Shown: positions 32,239 to 32,510 of the stretch, one piece after another | Numbering within the stretch: the stretch's first letter is position 1 | Layout: each line of letters opens with the position of its first letter | Source: an uncultured Prevotella sp. | Lineage (GTDB): Bacteria; Bacteroidota; Bacteroidia; Bacteroidales; Bacteroidaceae | Length of the DNA stretch: 32,510 bases | Assembly (NCBI GenBank): GCA_905236455.1 | Contig: CAJOPT010000025.1 | Span: 1 to 32,510 of the forward strand | Direction of reading: 5' to 3' | Notes under the pieces: generated by a model | Told to the model about the DNA's origin: nothing | Seen by the model: only the letters and a program-made list of their open reading frames with translations | Database searches by the model: none | Program-made: the position numbers and the translations under genes

Positions 32239-32257
32239 CTTCCGTCCGTGACGGAAG
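32239..32257 (+). repeat. Palindromic element D after the DUF58 gene
   Basis: CTTCCGT (32239-32245) and ACGGAAG (32251-32257) form a 7-bp stem with a CCGTG loop. The ends are shared with element B (CTTCCG/CGGAAG). It starts 1 bp after the DUF58 stop codon and has no U tract. Confidence 0.7.
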
Positions 32258-32409
32258 CATGATAAGACTTTGTCTAATAGAGTCTGCCGCCTCTGCATCC
32301 TAAATTCCCATTCTTCCCTCTGAAAGCGAATAATATTCCAAAACATAGAGTAACTTTGACATAAAATGCCGAACTTACTGCACTCGACATAAAAAAGAAA
32401 CCCCTTTCT

Positions 32410-32440
32410 TTTGTTCTGCTCTCGATTTTTAGTAACTTTG
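32410..32440 (+). promoter_or_regulatory. Consensus promoter leading out of the window
   Basis: TTTG at 32410-32413, a 19-base spacer, then TAACTTTG at 32433-32440: a full match. An additional TAACTTTG at 32351-32358 has no good upstream element. A 12-bp palindrome CTTTATATAAAG (32459-32470) follows the start site. The 273 bp after the DUF58 gene hold nothing else I can identify. The gene served is outside the window. Confidence 0.8.
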
Positions 32441-32510
32441 GAAGAATTTGCAATCTTTCTTTATATAAAGGCAGTTCCGAGAATTGAAAGAAATTCGGGT
32501 TACGATTTGG

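Noticed and set aside
1..32510. CRISPR array, tRNA genes or complete insertion sequence
   Set aside because: No regularly spaced repeats, cloverleaf-type sequences or transposase genes were found.

Overview
The window is ordinary-composition chromosomal DNA from a member of the Bacteroidales, most likely a Prevotella-type organism. The reasons are: recurrent promoters of the Bacteroidetes form (TTTG, about 19-20 nt, TAnnTTTG); few Shine-Dalgarno sequences; a type IX secretion (T9SS) core cluster; an ECF sigma/DUF4974 anti-sigma/STN-barrel operon; a fimbrillin-like lipoprotein; and a DUF2795 protein of the kind widespread in this order. The genus is an inference.

Layout. 1-87: tail of a 5S rRNA gene and its strong intrinsic terminator, so an rRNA operon lies just upstream. 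97-1088: a conserved protein of unknown role and a DUF2795 protein with its own promoter and terminator. 1127-1381: a start-less TonB C-terminal-domain remnant. 1453-5185 (minus): ECF sigma factor, short DUF4974 anti-sigma factor and STN/plug/beta-barrel outer-membrane protein, a FecI/FecR/FecA-like signalling operon. 5438-7156: SPFH membrane protein, ribbon-helix-helix protein and DUF1648 protein, followed within 26 bp by the T9SS genes porP/sprF, porK/gldK, porL/gldL, porM/gldM and porN/gldN (7183-13255), a small outer-membrane barrel protein and a periplasmic GH3 beta-glucosidase (to 16339). 16454-19531: a large cytoplasmic protein joining two receiver-like domains to a PEP/pyruvate-type ATP-grasp domain.

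A 3.6-kb segment follows (about 19498-23110) with a membrane protein, a 53-aa peptide and a fimbrillin-like lipoprotein. It is flanked by a 90-bp direct repeat that duplicates the 3' end of the 16454 gene, the clearest structural anomaly here. 23289-25033: a zinc-ribbon protein and a partner of unknown function. About 25126-25227: an orphan transcription unit with a consensus promoter and a perfect terminator but no ORF, probably a small RNA. 25301-26020 (minus): an RDD membrane protein. 26110-32237 (plus): a tightly packed operon of SpoIIM-like protein, polytopic membrane protein, DUF4129, DUF4350, MoxR ATPase and DUF58 protein. The window ends with a consensus promoter pointing out of it.

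How it fits together. PorK/N (outer-membrane-associated ring), PorL/M (inner-membrane motor) and PorP form the T9SS trans-envelope machine. The sigma/anti-sigma/barrel operon is a surface-sensing unit. MoxR, DUF58 and the SpoIIM/RDD/DUF4129/DUF4350 proteins form the known MoxR-associated envelope locus of this phylum, whose function is poorly defined. The best candidates for undescribed biology are the receiver/ATP-grasp protein, the repeat-bounded fimbrillin cassette, the orphan RNA, and a family of small palindromes inserted in frame into coding sequence.
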